A model generated the notes under the pieces. The model worked only from the letters and a program-made list of their open reading frames with translations, was not told where the DNA came from and searched no databases. A program made the position numbers and the translations under genes. Below, piece after piece: positions 1 through 12,139 of a stretch of 64,000 nt of DNA; position 1 is the stretch's first letter, and the number at the start of each line of letters is the position of its first letter. The DNA is from Sthenelais limicola (Eukaryota > Annelida > Polychaeta > Phyllodocida > Sigalionidae): assembly GCA_942159475.1 (NCBI GenBank), contig OW804100.1, forward strand, positions 6,836,127 through 6,900,126. Reading direction: 5' to 3'.

Positions 1-636
1 GTACCACCCATCTCATCTCGACTAAAAAAGATTGTAAATATCTTAGACAGGTACACTTCACCCCATTATTTCTATACTCATCCCTCATCACTTCATTTCA
101 TATCATGTTTTCCTTTATATAATGTTCTTCTATAAATAGTAATGATTTATGGCTGTATAATGATAACAAGACCAAAGACGGCTTGTCGAACAACATTGAT
201 TATATATCTAGTTATGATTGTATAATATGAATGAAAATCAGGGTGCTAAGAACATCACCTCTGAGGTGAGAGCGTCATTAATGTAAATAAAGCCTGAATA
301 AAATCTGTTAAAAAAAACAACTAACAGAATACCTTCAAAATTCGGTGATAGTTATCTGTGTGAACCTGTGGGTTATCTTCCTACGTAATCATGACAACTT
401 GAAAATAAATCTGTACTCAGAGTAGACCCTCATTTATATTCCATTTTAAATAATAGCTTGCTTCCATCTTCCGAACTCGCTTTGATGAAATGAAAAAATC
501 AATTGACTCTATTTTAAGAAATTCTAGCAATATAAAACCATATTTTGTTCAACTTTAATTAATACCCATAAGGGTCCGCTGAAATCAGTTGATTCATCCA
601 AAACATTGACAAAAATACAATTTGTTTTATTAATAG
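1..636. other. AT-rich sequence upstream of the transposase exon
   Basis: No coding exon or RNA gene is recognisable here. The transposase reading frame enters at 637 directly after a splice acceptor (TTATTAATAG), so at least one earlier exon should exist. No convincing donor-ended exon with a Harbinger N-terminus was found in these 636 bases, so it may lie outside the window. Confidence 0.5.
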
Positions 637-2429
637 GACGGTGAGACCAACCACTTGATGAGGACACTGAGGATGCCACCAGCGGTGTTCGCGGAATTGT
701 TGGAGGCATTGCGTCCATCACTAACAAAAAAGACAACATTCTGGCGCAAGCCAATACCGGCTGAGGACAGGTTGTGCATCACCCTCCGATTCCTGTGCCT
801 AGGTGAGTTTGTATTATTATTTAATATTACTTTATTGGAATTTATGTAAATGAATTCAGATCCAAAGTAGTTGGCACAGTTCTATAAAATTATGTTTATT
901 TTGTCTTTGAGCTTGCTATGTATCGTTCAGTTTCCTCATTAACATGCTGCATCTGGGTCATCGTTTGTTATTATTGTTGTCTCTGGCTATGAATTTATAT
1001 TTCCAATCACAATATAAGCACCCCATACACACCAAATCATAGTAATAACAATACTGATTATTAATTAAACTAATATGTAACGATATCAAATATTAGGAAA
1101 GCGCACTGAAATGATGCTATTGTGTATTTCAGGAGATGGCTTTTGGTCCCTGCACGAGCAGTTTCGGGTGGGTGCCTGTACGGTACTGTTGATAATTTAT
1201 GACACTTGCCGTGCCATCTATAAGGTCCTACAACCATTGTGGATGAAGGTAATAAACTGACCTAAATGTATCTTCGTTCCCTTTACATTTTAATCCACAT
1301 AAATTATTGTAACTTTAATTGAATTGAAATATTCCCTTCGAGAAGCTGATTAAATTTAGTCTAAGAAGGCTTTCATTTGTATTAGTGGGAGGGTCTAATA
1401 ACATGCCTGATATGTATATACAAATTTAACTGACAATCTTATGGTTCAATCGACTGTTATTTGGGAAAATTGGGAAATTGTTGATATTGGTGTATTTCCA
1501 TTAAAAATAACATTTATGATGCAAGTAATCTCCATTATGTAAACATAATTATTTATTTCTTAATTTATGTTTGTTAAATATATCTTGTTATTGTGTTGTG
1601 GCAGGTTCCAAACACTGCACGCAAGTGGAAAAGTGTTGCCAACGAGTTTGAGCGGCGATGGAATCTCCCTCATATAATTGGGGCTCTGGACGGGAAACAT
1701 GTTCGGATTAGAAAACCAGTTCAGAGTGAGTCGTTGTTTAGGAATTACAAGAATTTCTTTAGCATTATCTTGATGGCCATTGTAGACGGGAACTACAACT
1801 TTCTGTTTGTGGAAGTCGGTGCTGAGGGGTCAGCCTGTGATGCGGGGGTGTGGGACAACTGTGACATGAAGAAGCACATATTTTCAAGGAGAAATGTCCT
1901 TCGCCTACCAAAACCAAGCGCTGTTTAGGGACTAGAGGAGCCTCTTCCATACTACCTGGTGGGGGATGATGCCTTCCCGTTGTCAACCTCGATGATGAAG
2001 CCCTATCCAGGGCTCCAACTCAGTCCACAAGAGCGGATCTTTAACTACCGCCTCTCCAGGTGTCGCCGCATTGTGGAGAATGCTTTTGGAATACTAGCTT
2101 CCAAATTCGCGATCTACAGGCAGGATCTCAGAATGGCCACTGCTAGGGTGGAGGAGATTGTTCTGGCCACATGTGTCCTCCATAACTTTCTGAGGGCACA
2201 GTGTGGAAAGAATTACATGGGCATTAAATCGGTGGATCATGATGGTGACCATGGTGAACTAGTCAACGGTACCTGGCGGGAGGTTGCTGATATCACCAAA
2301 CTTAAACCCCTTCCCGGGAGGAACACTTACAACGCGGCCAAAGATATGCGCAAGACCTTGGCGGAGTACTGTACGGGTGCGGGTGTAGTCCCCTGGCAAT
2401 ACGAGATGGCTGATGTTAGCATGGAATGA
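637..2429 (+). pseudogene. PIF/Harbinger-type DDE transposase (HARBI1-like nuclease), one in-frame stop
   Basis: Three exons can be joined in frame by canonical GT-AG introns: 637-802, 1133-1248 and 1605-2429. The frame is entered from a missing upstream exon. Exon 1 holds the family's N-terminal helices (RMPPAVFAELLEAL, then EDRLCITLRFLCLG). Exon 2 gives DGFWSLHEQFRVG. Exon 3 holds the nuclease core: first Asp in IIGALDGKHVRI, an Asp in GSACDAGVW, the conserved VGDDAFPL block, and the Glu in IVENAFGILASKF. A single TAG at 1926-1928 interrupts the core, and the same frame continues cleanly to TGA at 2427-2429. The transposase therefore looks recently disabled by one change unless the stop is read through. 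Proteins of this class cut DNA at transposon ends and normally act with a Myb/SANT-type partner. A convergent MADF gene lies immediately downstream. Family assignment is strong; the complete N-terminus is not visible. Confidence 0.88.
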
Positions 2430-3749
2430 CTGGTTAATGTTATCTATTGAAAATTCTGAGTGAATAAGATGCCAAAATAAAGTTTAGTTTGCGATTCATT
2501 GTACGCATAATAAAATTGCTTGACCAATATAATTTGTTAAATATTACAGTACAACACTATAGTATAATAAAGACTGATTTGCTAAATGCATTGTTAATTG
2601 TATAGCGTCCACCTCCGCGTTTGTCGTAATGGTGAGGACACTAAAACTGTACGAGTGAATTTTCAATGTCGAAATAACATGAGGGTAAACCTATATGGTT
2701 ACAGCATATTTTCCAATGCACCGATTTTTATTAATAAAAATATATCTCTTTTTGAGAGTCCTCTACAAATAGTCTCACTACTGCTAGAATAACACATATA
2801 AAGAACTTGTACTAGAGAGCACCGATTTTTATTTATGAAATGTATCGCTTCTTCGTCAGCCCTATAAAAATAGTCTCCAATTACTGATATAACCGCACAG
2901 ATACACACAACTTGTACTAGGGAGATAGGGCTGTGTATTACTTGATGTAGTACTGACTACAATATTTTGCAGACTTGGATGTTCCAAGACATGGGTACAC
3001 CTAAAAGATTCCAACGATAAATTTCACAAATCAAAGTACATGTGTTTAGCGTTAATTTTCAGCAGAATTAAACAATGACAGTAAAATTTTTGTATCTCGT
3101 GTAATATAAGATCAACAACAGAAACAATACAACCAATGCGGTAAGAACAGTTAAAAAAGATCAAACTTAAACCGTTAAGAAGGAGCGAGCGTGAATCCTG
3201 TAATTGCAATGTAACACGTGGATTAAGTTGATACAATAAGTTGAGACATTAACTGGACATCAGGTCAACTTGCTGTGACTAAGAAATTAAACTAAACACT
3301 AGCAACTGCAATGTATGTATATAAGGGATGAGACATTAATATACATTAAAATGCCCGCAACTACCGGTAACACGTTACAGAGTAAATATAAAAATAAAGG
3401 AGCTACTAATTACGGTTGCTTGGTGTGGACCTAATACCAACTGCAGAGAAGTGAGCTAAATACCTCGACAAGTACAGTCCAGCTCAAAATGAAATAGACA
3501 AACGTTATAACACCTATGGCTACGTTATAAAGATATAAAAACCTGACAATAAATGAGCTACCAGTCCATGTACATCTGAACCCTTCAATAAAGGTAAGTA
3601 GACTTTGGAAAATACCAGGGTAGGGTAAGTACCTTGTCCAGTACTGTACAGATCGAAAATAAAACCTTATAACCATTAGGGATACATAATAATGATATCA
3701 AAACCAAAGAGCCTGAAAAATATTAACTGTACGTCATATTAATAGTAAT
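2430..3749. other. Non-coding interval between the two convergent genes
   Basis: AT-rich DNA between the ends of the transposase and MADF coding regions. It should hold both 3' UTRs; AATAAA-like signals occur near 2478 on the + strand. Apart from the 2720-2926 duplication no further structure is visible. Confidence 0.5.
2720..2926. repeat. Diverged tandem duplication, about 101 bp unit
   Basis: Two adjacent copies (about 2720-2819 and 2821-2926) share the opening ACCGATTTTTATT, a central AAAATAGTCTC-like block and the closing AACTTGTACTAG. They differ at many internal positions, so the duplication is old. Confidence 0.7.
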
Positions 3750-6700
3750 TTAATGCATAGGCTCCATAGATTCCTCATCGTCAATGGCATCTAACGCCAT
3801 CATGTCCATTTTCAGCTTGAACCGAGCCTGTGTTTTCGGGTGCATCCGGTCAATTTTGAGGCAGAACAAGTCAGCCCATTTCTGGTTCTCAGAAATAGCA
3901 ACCTTGTTAGCACCTCCACCTTTTATTTCTGAGGCTATCGTGGAAATTGAACTAGCCAATGCAGCCATGTGACTTGCTGCACTGGCACTGTTGGAGGCAC
4001 TTTGGCTAGAAGTGGAACTGCTAGTAGATAGTGATTGACGACGATGGCCCTGCTCCTGTTTCGTATTTGTGTCAGTCGGTAGCTTGGACTTGCTAGGTGC
4101 CATCTCCAATGAGGAGGAACTTTGTTTTTTGGCCGCAGCTTTGGACTTACTAGAGGACCCAGTGGATGGTTTTGACATGGTTGATTTGTTTGAAGACGTG
4201 GATGATTTATTGGAAGACTTGGATGTGGAGGCGAGTCCGGGGTCGTACTCATCCCCTGATGATTCAACTTGAAAGGCCTTTGTTTGTCGTTTGGCTTTCT
4301 CTGCCATGGCGGCGAATGCGGCCGATGGTGCCATACCCTTCTTCTTCTTCGCAACATGTTCTTCATCATCGGTATCGTCGCTCTCCTCATCCTCCACATC
4401 ATCTTCTTGGTCTGTGTCTCGTTTGTCTTCGTCTCCTTTGTGTGCGTCTTGTGCATCACCAGCATCAGCAACAGCACCCGACTCTAGCTGTGGGGTGTCG
4501 TTCAGTAGACCTGACTCAGGAGTTTCCTGTCAAGAGACAATATGCAGCTAAATTTTAGGAAATGCATGAACAATTAAATATTTTCGTCAACTGTTAATGA
4601 CAAGTTCATAACGTGAAGTTCAAAATGACGTGTTCGCGGATAACATATCATGTGTAATCAGTGTATGCACAACTCAATAGGACCTAGACATCAGTAACAT
4701 TTAACAATTAAAAAGGTATTAGACTATTTGATTGTCATGTGAATGATGTGACCGTTGTTATTGTTAGGCATTAATATTATCATTGGAATGAACAATATAT
4801 ACTATTATTACTATTTCAGGAGATTGGTAATTTTTAATGCTAGAAGTGCATTACATACTGAAGGGACAGTGGACACATCTAGGTTGCTTGTGGTTTTGCG
4901 TGCTGTTATGTGAGCTGTCAAGAAATTGCAGATTGTGTAGATATGTAGGAGCCTCGCGCTCAGTTCTTCCTCCACAATGCCGTCACCAGACTTCCCGTGT
5001 TCCTTCTTGATTCGCCCGAATGCAGTACGCAGATTTTTTGTGTGCTTTTCCACTTCTTCCTCTACCATAATATAATGTAAACATTTTTTTTTTATTAATT
5101 AATAGGAACATGTGGTAGTGTTAAAATTAAGTACCTATAGTCCCCCATAATATCGCAGTTCAATATGGCATACAATTTAATTCTAATCAATTACTTACGA
5201 TGTTTGATAGGTTGACTGTCGATACTAATGCAACAACTCTTGCACAATTTAGCTAATGAAATACTACCATAGCAAATACTTTAATCATTAACCTAGAATA
5301 AAATGGCTACATCCAAGAACAACGAAACTTACCTGTTTTTCCAAGCTCCCGTCCGATACGCTGGAATGCACGGAAACGCTTGCCCCGATCTTTATAGTCC
5401 TTGTGTGACTTATCATAAAGAAAGGGGCAAGCCTTCCATAGGTCGCAGAGGTGGACCTCGTCCATCTCATTCCACCCCTTGGTCCTAGGGCTGTTAAGGG
5501 ACGTTGTTCTCTTTTGTGCTTTCAGGTGTTTAGGGGTAGAAAAACCATTGGGTTGCATGGCATTACTAGATGACTTGGGCTCATTTTGGCTGGTGGCCCC
5601 CTTCTCGCTACCAATAGACTCGTTTAGGGATGCCTGCCCCCTCTTCTTTATTGGGGACATTTCATCTAAACGCACCCTTTTCATAGGAATTTCCTCCTCG
5701 TCTTTCTCTGTTCTCGTTTTGTCGGAAACCTTGCCACGGTCAGCGTCCAAAGGCTTGTTTTGCTGTGTTCCCATTTCCGTTTCATCACGCACTACATCTT
5801 CAACATTGCCACGGTCAGCATCAGGAGGCTTGTTTTGCTGTGCTCCATTTTCGTCTCTCACTACTTCATCTTTAACATTGTCGAGGTCAATGTCCAAAGC
5901 CTCCGGAGTCTGCAAGTATGTGTAATGTTATTAGAAATGAACGTAATTTTTAACATCGGTTTAACATTATTTCTATATATTATTTTCAATACAATACAAT
6001 CTCGACATAGGTCTTTGTGATTATTATATACCTTTAATTGCTTACATTTGCCTATAAAGCTTATAATTTTAGTCCAGTTTCTCTAGACCTATAATATATA
6101 TAATTCTTTCACCTTTTTTCTTGGTAATTTTTTTTCTTACCCAAACTAAAATAAAACTAGAATTACATATTCAAATAGGAAACCCGTCAGGATATAAAAA
6201 CATCTCGATTACACAAAAAGCCCAAATATTTGACATTTTTCTACAATGACATTGCTTGTCCATTCACATATATACTTCCCATCAGACCGCCTTATAATCG
6301 TATTCTAGATGACTTTGAATGATTTGAATCGCAACCAACTAGCATTCGTAATTTTGTCCCCAGGAGGGAATATCGAGTCTAATACATGTCTAGCAATAAA
6401 TACCTCCAATTCATTCCAGTTCATCCTGTCAAACCTATTATTACCTCCTCTTGTGAGTGGCTGACTGAGTGAGTTAGTGATTTTGATTGGTTGCTACACT
6501 CCCTTATCAGCACATAGAAAGATTATATTAATGCCTGAACATTAATTATTATATTAATGCCCGAACATTAATTAATTAATTAATGCATTTGTTTATTACA
6601 CTAAGTCTTATTATCACGAGTACAAATTCCAAGCGATACTGAATTAAGCATTTTGCAGTACTCACCACATTAGGGTTTTCTGTGTTTTGATCAGCGTTTT

Positions 6701-8171
6701 GTCGATCGGAGGGCGATGGTGTACGAGCTTCCTTCACTGCCTGCAATGAAAAGGCTATAACCATTATATGATCCGTGATTAAATTTTAAGAAAATGGTTA
6801 GATATATATGCAATTCTTCTCCTCCAACAAAATCACCATCAACAGACAGCTTATATACTAGCACGTCATTGGGTCGTTGGGTTTCACGGATCGCTATGAT
6901 TTCAATTAAGCATCTATACGCCATACTAAGATTTATTATTAATAGTGGATGGTTCATGGATGTTTCATTACTCACCACAGTCTTTTTTACGGCCCGTTTC
7001 TTGGTTGCCTTGGTCCTCTTTTTGCTGGTTTTTCCGGACAATACCTACATCAAAGTCAGCAAGAAATAAATTATTGGCCTGGACATTATATAAATCGAGA
7101 CAATATAATAGGTCAAATCGCGAAAATATAAATAGTAACTGTATTGTTTGCCCGGGGGGGGGGGTTACTTGAGTTCATAGTGTATGTATGTGCCGCGGTA
7201 AACGCCCCCCTTTTTCAGCTACAGCCGCTCCAAAAGGCCCCTACTGATCCATACAATACAATACCGATTACCGATTTATATATACTGTTGATTAGTTAGT
7301 CTACATCGACACTAGATCTAAAATAAAGGTACAATAGATGAATAAGCATACCCTGTTCGCTTACAGTGCCAGTGAACGATAGATCGCAGCACTAAATACA
7401 CATCAACGATTTATCGCAGAAGCATCTGCGATTTCAGTTGAGATCGCAGATGAAATTTCAGGTCATCTACGACAAATCGTACATGCCAAATCGCAGCAAA
7501 ATCGGCGCTACATCGTGAATGTGTAGGGCTGGAACCCAGAATTTGGAACCCAGAATTTGGATCCACGATTTGTTGTGCGCACCTGTGATAAATCGCAGCA
7601 ATAAATACACATTGACGATTTGGAAATAAATCGTCGCTGATATCGCCTGACAGATCGTGGATCCCAAATCGGCTCCCAAATCGTGACTGTGTATTCGGGG
7701 CTTTATGGGTTGGGTGGTACTTTGACCGTGAGCCACAAGTAGCGGATCGGCGGACATGACCCGGCCACTTTTGCACTTGGCCACTAGAACCAATCATTTA
7801 TTGTTTGGAAGATGCACACGTCCTATACATGACTAAGTAGCTAAGATAGAGTGCTTTAAAATGATGTATGACATGATGAATTACAATGCGTTTTTCATTT
7901 TAGTTGCCACGATTTTGTATGGCTATGCTGTTGCATTGGACCACGATATTGATATTTGAATTGGATTGCGTAATGTTGCGTAGATTTAAAACAAGAAACT
8001 AGTATATAGCTTTAATACAAGTCTACAAATTGGTCAATCAATCGTTGCTCTCTTATTCTAATTCTAAATGATGAATATATGATAATGCGCTCTTACCTGC
8101 TGATCTTCTGAGAGAAATTCAAGTTCAAACTGTGGTAGAAATCCCGTTGAGTTTTTCAAAATGGCCGCCAT
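3750..8171 (-). CDS. MADF-BESS domain protein, six-exon gene model
   Basis: Six exons join on the minus strand with GT-AG introns and unbroken frame: 8171-8097 (ATG), 7044-6976, 6740-6666, 5909-5333, 5061-4859 and 4526-3750 (stop). Intron phases are 0,0,0,1,0 and the product is 591 residues. Residues about 220-290, split by intron 4, form a MADF (Myb/SANT-like) DNA-binding domain: WNEMDEVHLCDLWKACPFLY, LYDKSHKDYKDRGKRFRAF, then HTKNLRTAFGRIKKEHGKSG. The C-terminus has a BESS-like block (WADLFCLKIDRMHPKTQARF). Between them lie acidic and Ser/Lys-rich linkers and an internal repeat (QQNKPxDADRGxV twice). MADF-BESS proteins bind DNA and partner proteins in the nucleus. Its position facing a Harbinger transposase suggests it is that transposon's Myb-like accessory protein, but a host gene is possible because no terminal inverted repeats were found. 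Confidence 0.82.
7350..7790. repeat. Intronic element built from AAATCG / ATCGCAG motifs in both orientations
   Basis: Inside intron 1 of the MADF gene the motifs ATCGCAG, AAATCG and their complements recur many times. The phrase ATCGCAGCANTAAATACACAT occurs near 7385 and again near 7594, and a short GAACCCAGAATTTGG duplication lies at 7531-7560. The left part is loosely complementary to the right part. This looks like a small palindromic non-autonomous element or a foldback repeat. No coding capacity is seen. Confidence 0.45.
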
Positions 8172-8661
8172 TGTTTATAGAATAGGATCGCAGTACAATG
8201 CACACAGGGTAATACACTAGGTCTTGACATTAAAGTTGGGGTTAGGCCTTTAGGCTATATTAGGCCTATGGTTTATAGATAATTGTTTTTATTTCCTTAA
8301 AAACACAGTTACATATCAATGATATGGTTGCATATGACTATGAACTTGTTGACTCTATAGTACATTTTACTGAGGTATGTGTACTAGAAATAAGGAAATG
8401 TTGATTGGGTCACATTGGGCTCATATTGGTCACACGGGCAGTGTAGTAATTGTATATTAGGTAGAGACTGATATAAAGTTGTAATGAATATCAATGTTAA
8501 CATCCTTATTCATTAAAATATGTTATTGGCCTCAAACGAATAATAATAAAAAAAGGGGAATTTTAGTAGGTAGCACTCAATCTATTCCTCACACATACAA
8601 GCTTTGGACTACTATTTAATATAAAATATCATAGGGTTTCTGTTCTCTTGATCATTTCGAT

Positions 8662-8752
8662 AGTAACTAAACAACCTGATTTGTCATGAAAAAGACACAC
8701 ATATATATATATGTGTGTCTTTTTCATATCAGGCGACATATCAGGTTACTAT
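8662..8752. repeat. Perfect 42-bp palindrome inside a larger foldback
   Basis: Bases 8686-8727 form a perfect palindrome with 21-base arms (ATGAAAAAGACACACATATAT and its complement). Outside it, AACCTGAT at 8673-8680 pairs with ATCAGGTT at 8740-8747, and ATAGTAAC pairs with GTTACTAT beyond that. An arm of about 40 bases with small internal loops results. It could be a foldback or MITE-like insertion. Confidence 0.85.
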
Positions 8753-9391
8753 AGGTGGAAATCCACTGTCAGATTTTATACTTATACATGAAGCATGATA
8801 AAGGAGAGAGAAATAGACAAATTATAGACATTAAGCATAGGACAGCTCTCTTGCAACTGAGTGGACAACATTTGTGCGAGGCTATTTATATTAGACAGGG
8901 GTGGGCAGTTCAATCATAGAAAGAAGCGCCCTCTGTATTTACTGCTTGGACAGTACTATTGGGAAATTAACACTAGGCCTAACTGGATAATTCATATGAA
9001 GCTGTATTAGTTTACTGGCTTTGTCCTGTTGTGGGAACACAAGCTAACACAATGGCTGTGTTGAGGACAGATGTGTGTGAACAATAGTATTGTTTTAACC
9101 TAAGGTATATGGTTGTAGGCCTAATGCGGCAGCCAGACATTGGCTATTTGCGCGGCGGGAAAAAATGGTAGAGGGATGGAAATTCTTACTGTTGTAGATA
9201 TATTTATTAGCTTTAAGATGAGACCAAGGCAGACAAGATCGGTTGGTTCGAAATAGTTCTGTGCCTGGTAGAGGTGAGAGGATAATTTTGAATAATGTGA
9301 GCTGTTGGTAGAGACTAAAAAAAAGAAGACAATAGTACACCTCAAACAGATCAGTGGGCGTGGCCACTTGGAACCATACCCTTTCACAAAG

Positions 9392-9399
9392 TATAAAAG
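9392..9399 (+). promoter_or_regulatory. TATA-box-like sequence
   Basis: TATAAAAG followed by a G/C-richer stretch resembles an RNA polymerase II core promoter on the + strand. No gene downstream supports it, so it may be chance or part of an unrecognised repeat. Confidence 0.25.
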
Positions 9400-9854
9400 C
9401 CCGAGCAAACTATTGCCACCTTTAGTGTCTAGTGGAAATCCAAGCAGGCAACATGTATTATTAACGTTATTAACCAGTATTACATGTACTAGAGTTGTCA
9501 TTTGAATTTCAATGCAAATCCTATATGGACGGCGAACATTTTAGATTTTTCAAAATTTCCGACGAAAATTTTGCCTGTTTTACGGAGCAAGGGGGTCATA
9601 TATCTTTCAAAAACGCAAATTCCAATGATTTAGACAATAAATGGTCACTTCATTACTGCAATAGTTATGCAATGACCATTGCGCAATGGTAGCGCAATAA
9701 AAATACACTGGCATTGCAGTCGGAATTCTTGTATAAAAGAAATCGTCAATAATTTAATGGGAAAAGATCCTTTAGCGATCTAAATAATAAATGTAACTTG
9801 ATTGTTGTAGAATATAATATAGCAAAGGAATAAGATAATACAATGCCAGTGCAA

Positions 9855-10915
9855 TGGTATAGAGAGACACAGAGAGCAGGGATAGAGAGAGAGACAGAGA
9901 GCGGGGATAGAGAGAGATAGAGAGACACAGACAGCGGGGATAGGGAGAAGACAGAGGGCGGGGATAGAGAGACACAGAGAGCGGGGATAGAGAGAGAGAC
10001 AGAGAGCGGGGATAGAGAGAGATAGAGAGACACAGACAGCGGGGATAGGGAGAAGACAGAGGGCGGGGATAGAGAGACACAGAGATCGGGGATAGAGAGA
10101 GAGACAGAGAGCGGGGATAGAGAGAGATAGAGAGACACAGACAGCGGGGATAGGGAGAAGACAGAGGGCGGGGATAGAGAGACACAGAGAGCGGGGATAG
10201 AGAGAGAGAGACAGAGAGCGGGGATAGAGAGATATACAGAGATACAGAGAGCGGGGATAGGGAGAAGACAGAGGGCGGGGATAGAGAGACACAGAGAGCG
10301 GGGATAGAGAGAGAGAGACAGAGAGCGGGGATAGAGAGATATACAGAGATACAGAGAGCGGGGATAGAGAGATACAAAGAGTGGGGATAGAGAGAGACAG
10401 AGAGCGGGGATAGAGAGAGACAGAGAGCGGGGATAGAGAGAGAGACAGAGAGCAGGGATAGAGAGAGATAGAGAGCGGGAATAGAGAGAGACAGAGAGCG
10501 GGGATAGAGAGGGACAGAGAGCAGAGATAAAGAGAAAGAGCGAGGATAGAGAGAGACAGAGTGCAAGGATAGAGAGAGACAGAGAGCGGGGATAGAGAGA
10601 GACAGAGAGCGGGGATAGAGAGGGACAGAGAGTGGGGATAGAGAGGGTCAGAGAGCGGGGATAGAGAGAGACAGAGGGCAGGGATAGAGAGAGAGACAGA
10701 GAGCGGGGATAGAGAGAGATAGAGAGCGGGGATAGAGAGAGAGACAGAGAGCGGGGATAGAGAGAGAGACAGAGAGCGGGGATATAGAGAGAGACAGAGA
10801 GCGGGATAGAGAGAGACAGAGCGGGGATAGAGACACAGAGATCAGAGATAGAGAGGGACAGAGAGCGGGGATAGAGAGGGACAGAGAGTGAGGATATAGA
10901 ATGACAGAGATTGGG
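9855..10915. repeat. Purine-rich minisatellite with 105-bp higher-order repeat
   Basis: Over 1 kb is built of variants of AGAGAGCGGGGATAGAGAGAGAC, roughly 20-24 bp each. In the first part the variants are arranged in a higher-order unit: ACAGCGGGGATAGGGAGAAG recurs at 9931, 10036 and 10141, exactly 105 bp apart, with a related junction at 10249. Further right the array is more irregular. The complementary strand can be read as a long Ser/Leu/Pro-rich frame, a by-product of the repeat rather than a gene. Confidence 0.95.
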
Positions 10916-12139
10916 TGTGTATTTTTTTTTTAAAAAAAACTTTATTGGGTGTGTTGTAAAGAATTGAATTCTATTGGGTTGGTTTTACCAGCTAAAATGG
11001 CCGTCCCTGCCCCCTCCCTCTCCCCCCTCCCCTCTGCCTGGGCCTTGGCCGCCACACGGGACCTGGGTGGAGAGGGGGGAGGGAGGTAATGCTGGACACC
11101 TGTTGTTGTGTGTATACATGCTTGATTGTCTAGCAACCAGAAATAGAATTATCTAGTGTTCCCTGTGTTAAACTCATTAGTGGGTGGGGGGAAGGGACTG
11201 GGGTCAAGGGTAATGGGAGGGGAGGGGGGGTTGAGAGCAAGGGGACCAACTATCATGTGAACAATGCATGGCCTTGGCATGGGAGAGAGCTGGGAGGTCA
11301 TGTTCATGGGGTAGAGGGATCCCTCTCAGCCAATCATGAGGGTACACGCCAGGGAAAGCATTGCTAGGACCCAATGTTACTGATGAATTAATTAACATGT
11401 TTGACTATAAATAAAGGCCAAGCCAAAGCCATCTATATCTTGACACACCTTGCTGCCTGGCCGAAGACTACTATCATCCGACTTCTCTGACTTCATCATT
11501 TCATACATAGAACACTGGATCTCTGGGCGATTTGCCATTGGATTCTCACAGTGTATTAGAAAGAGTTATAGAGGTATCTAGAATTATGTGGCATATTCTA
11601 AGGAATCTTTGCATGCCATTTGTAGTTTTATACGACCAAAATTGTCTTCATGGAATGAAACATGAAAAACATCAAAATTGTACACAAATTTCTGGAATCG
11701 ACCCTATAGAAGAATATAAGGTAAACAAATAGCAATGGGATATCCTATGGAAATTTGCTGCATGGAATACAAGTGCCATGATCTAAACCTGTCGCACACA
11801 AGGCCAGCAGGGTAGCGCGACCAAATAGGAAACCTCAGCGGCCTGAATGCAGGCAGTGTCTACCACTGCGTGCACCGCTCTTGGCCGCTGTGCTGTCCCC
11901 CTACCCCTGGCACTGAAATGCACGCACGCTCTTTTGTATTAAAACGTTTACGCGGTCGGAATGCTCTGCATTGCTTACTATTTTACCACCAGCTACTGGC
12001 CAGAGGCTTGCTGTTTTGAGCGCGGCCAGAACGCTCTGTGCTGATGAGTATGGGTGTCAGAGTGGTGAGTCTAAAGTGGCAGATATAGATAGTTGTTTAT
12101 GTCAGGGTATTCATTATTGTCCGTTTTCTGGTAGGTAAT

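Larger units (their letters stand above)
637..8171. mobile_element. Candidate two-gene PIF/Harbinger DNA transposon (ends not located)
   Basis: A Harbinger transposase (+) and a MADF protein gene (-) point towards each other with 1.3 kb between them. This matches the two-gene plan of Harbinger elements, which pair a nuclease with a SANT/Myb/MADF-type DNA-binding protein. Terminal inverted repeats and the typical three-base TWA target duplication were not identified. The left end may lie outside the window, so the boundaries given are those of the coding regions. Confidence 0.6.
8172..9854. other. Non-coding interval upstream of the MADF start
   Basis: No supported gene. It contains the MADF 5' flank, a long perfect palindrome (8686-8727) and a TATA-box-like sequence at 9392-9399. 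Short open frames around 9121-9692 show no domain or composition suggesting protein. Confidence 0.5.

Noticed and set aside
3935..4558. Overlapping open frames on both strands opposite the MADF C-terminal exon
   Set aside because: They are shadows of the Ser/Lys/acidic low-complexity coding sequence, with no domain similarity.
9772..10566. Long Ser/Leu/Pro-rich minus-strand reading frame (about 264 codons)
   Set aside because: It is a translation of the GAGA/GCGGGGATAG minisatellite; all three frames give similar repetitive products and no start context or domain exists.
10942..11136. Short frames over the GC-rich tract near 11000
   Set aside because: No domain, and both strands are equally open because of low-complexity C/G runs.
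12030..12075. CTGATGAG resembling a hammerhead ribozyme core
   Set aside because: No matching GAAAC box or stem II at the required distance; the same holds for CTGATGAG near 12967.
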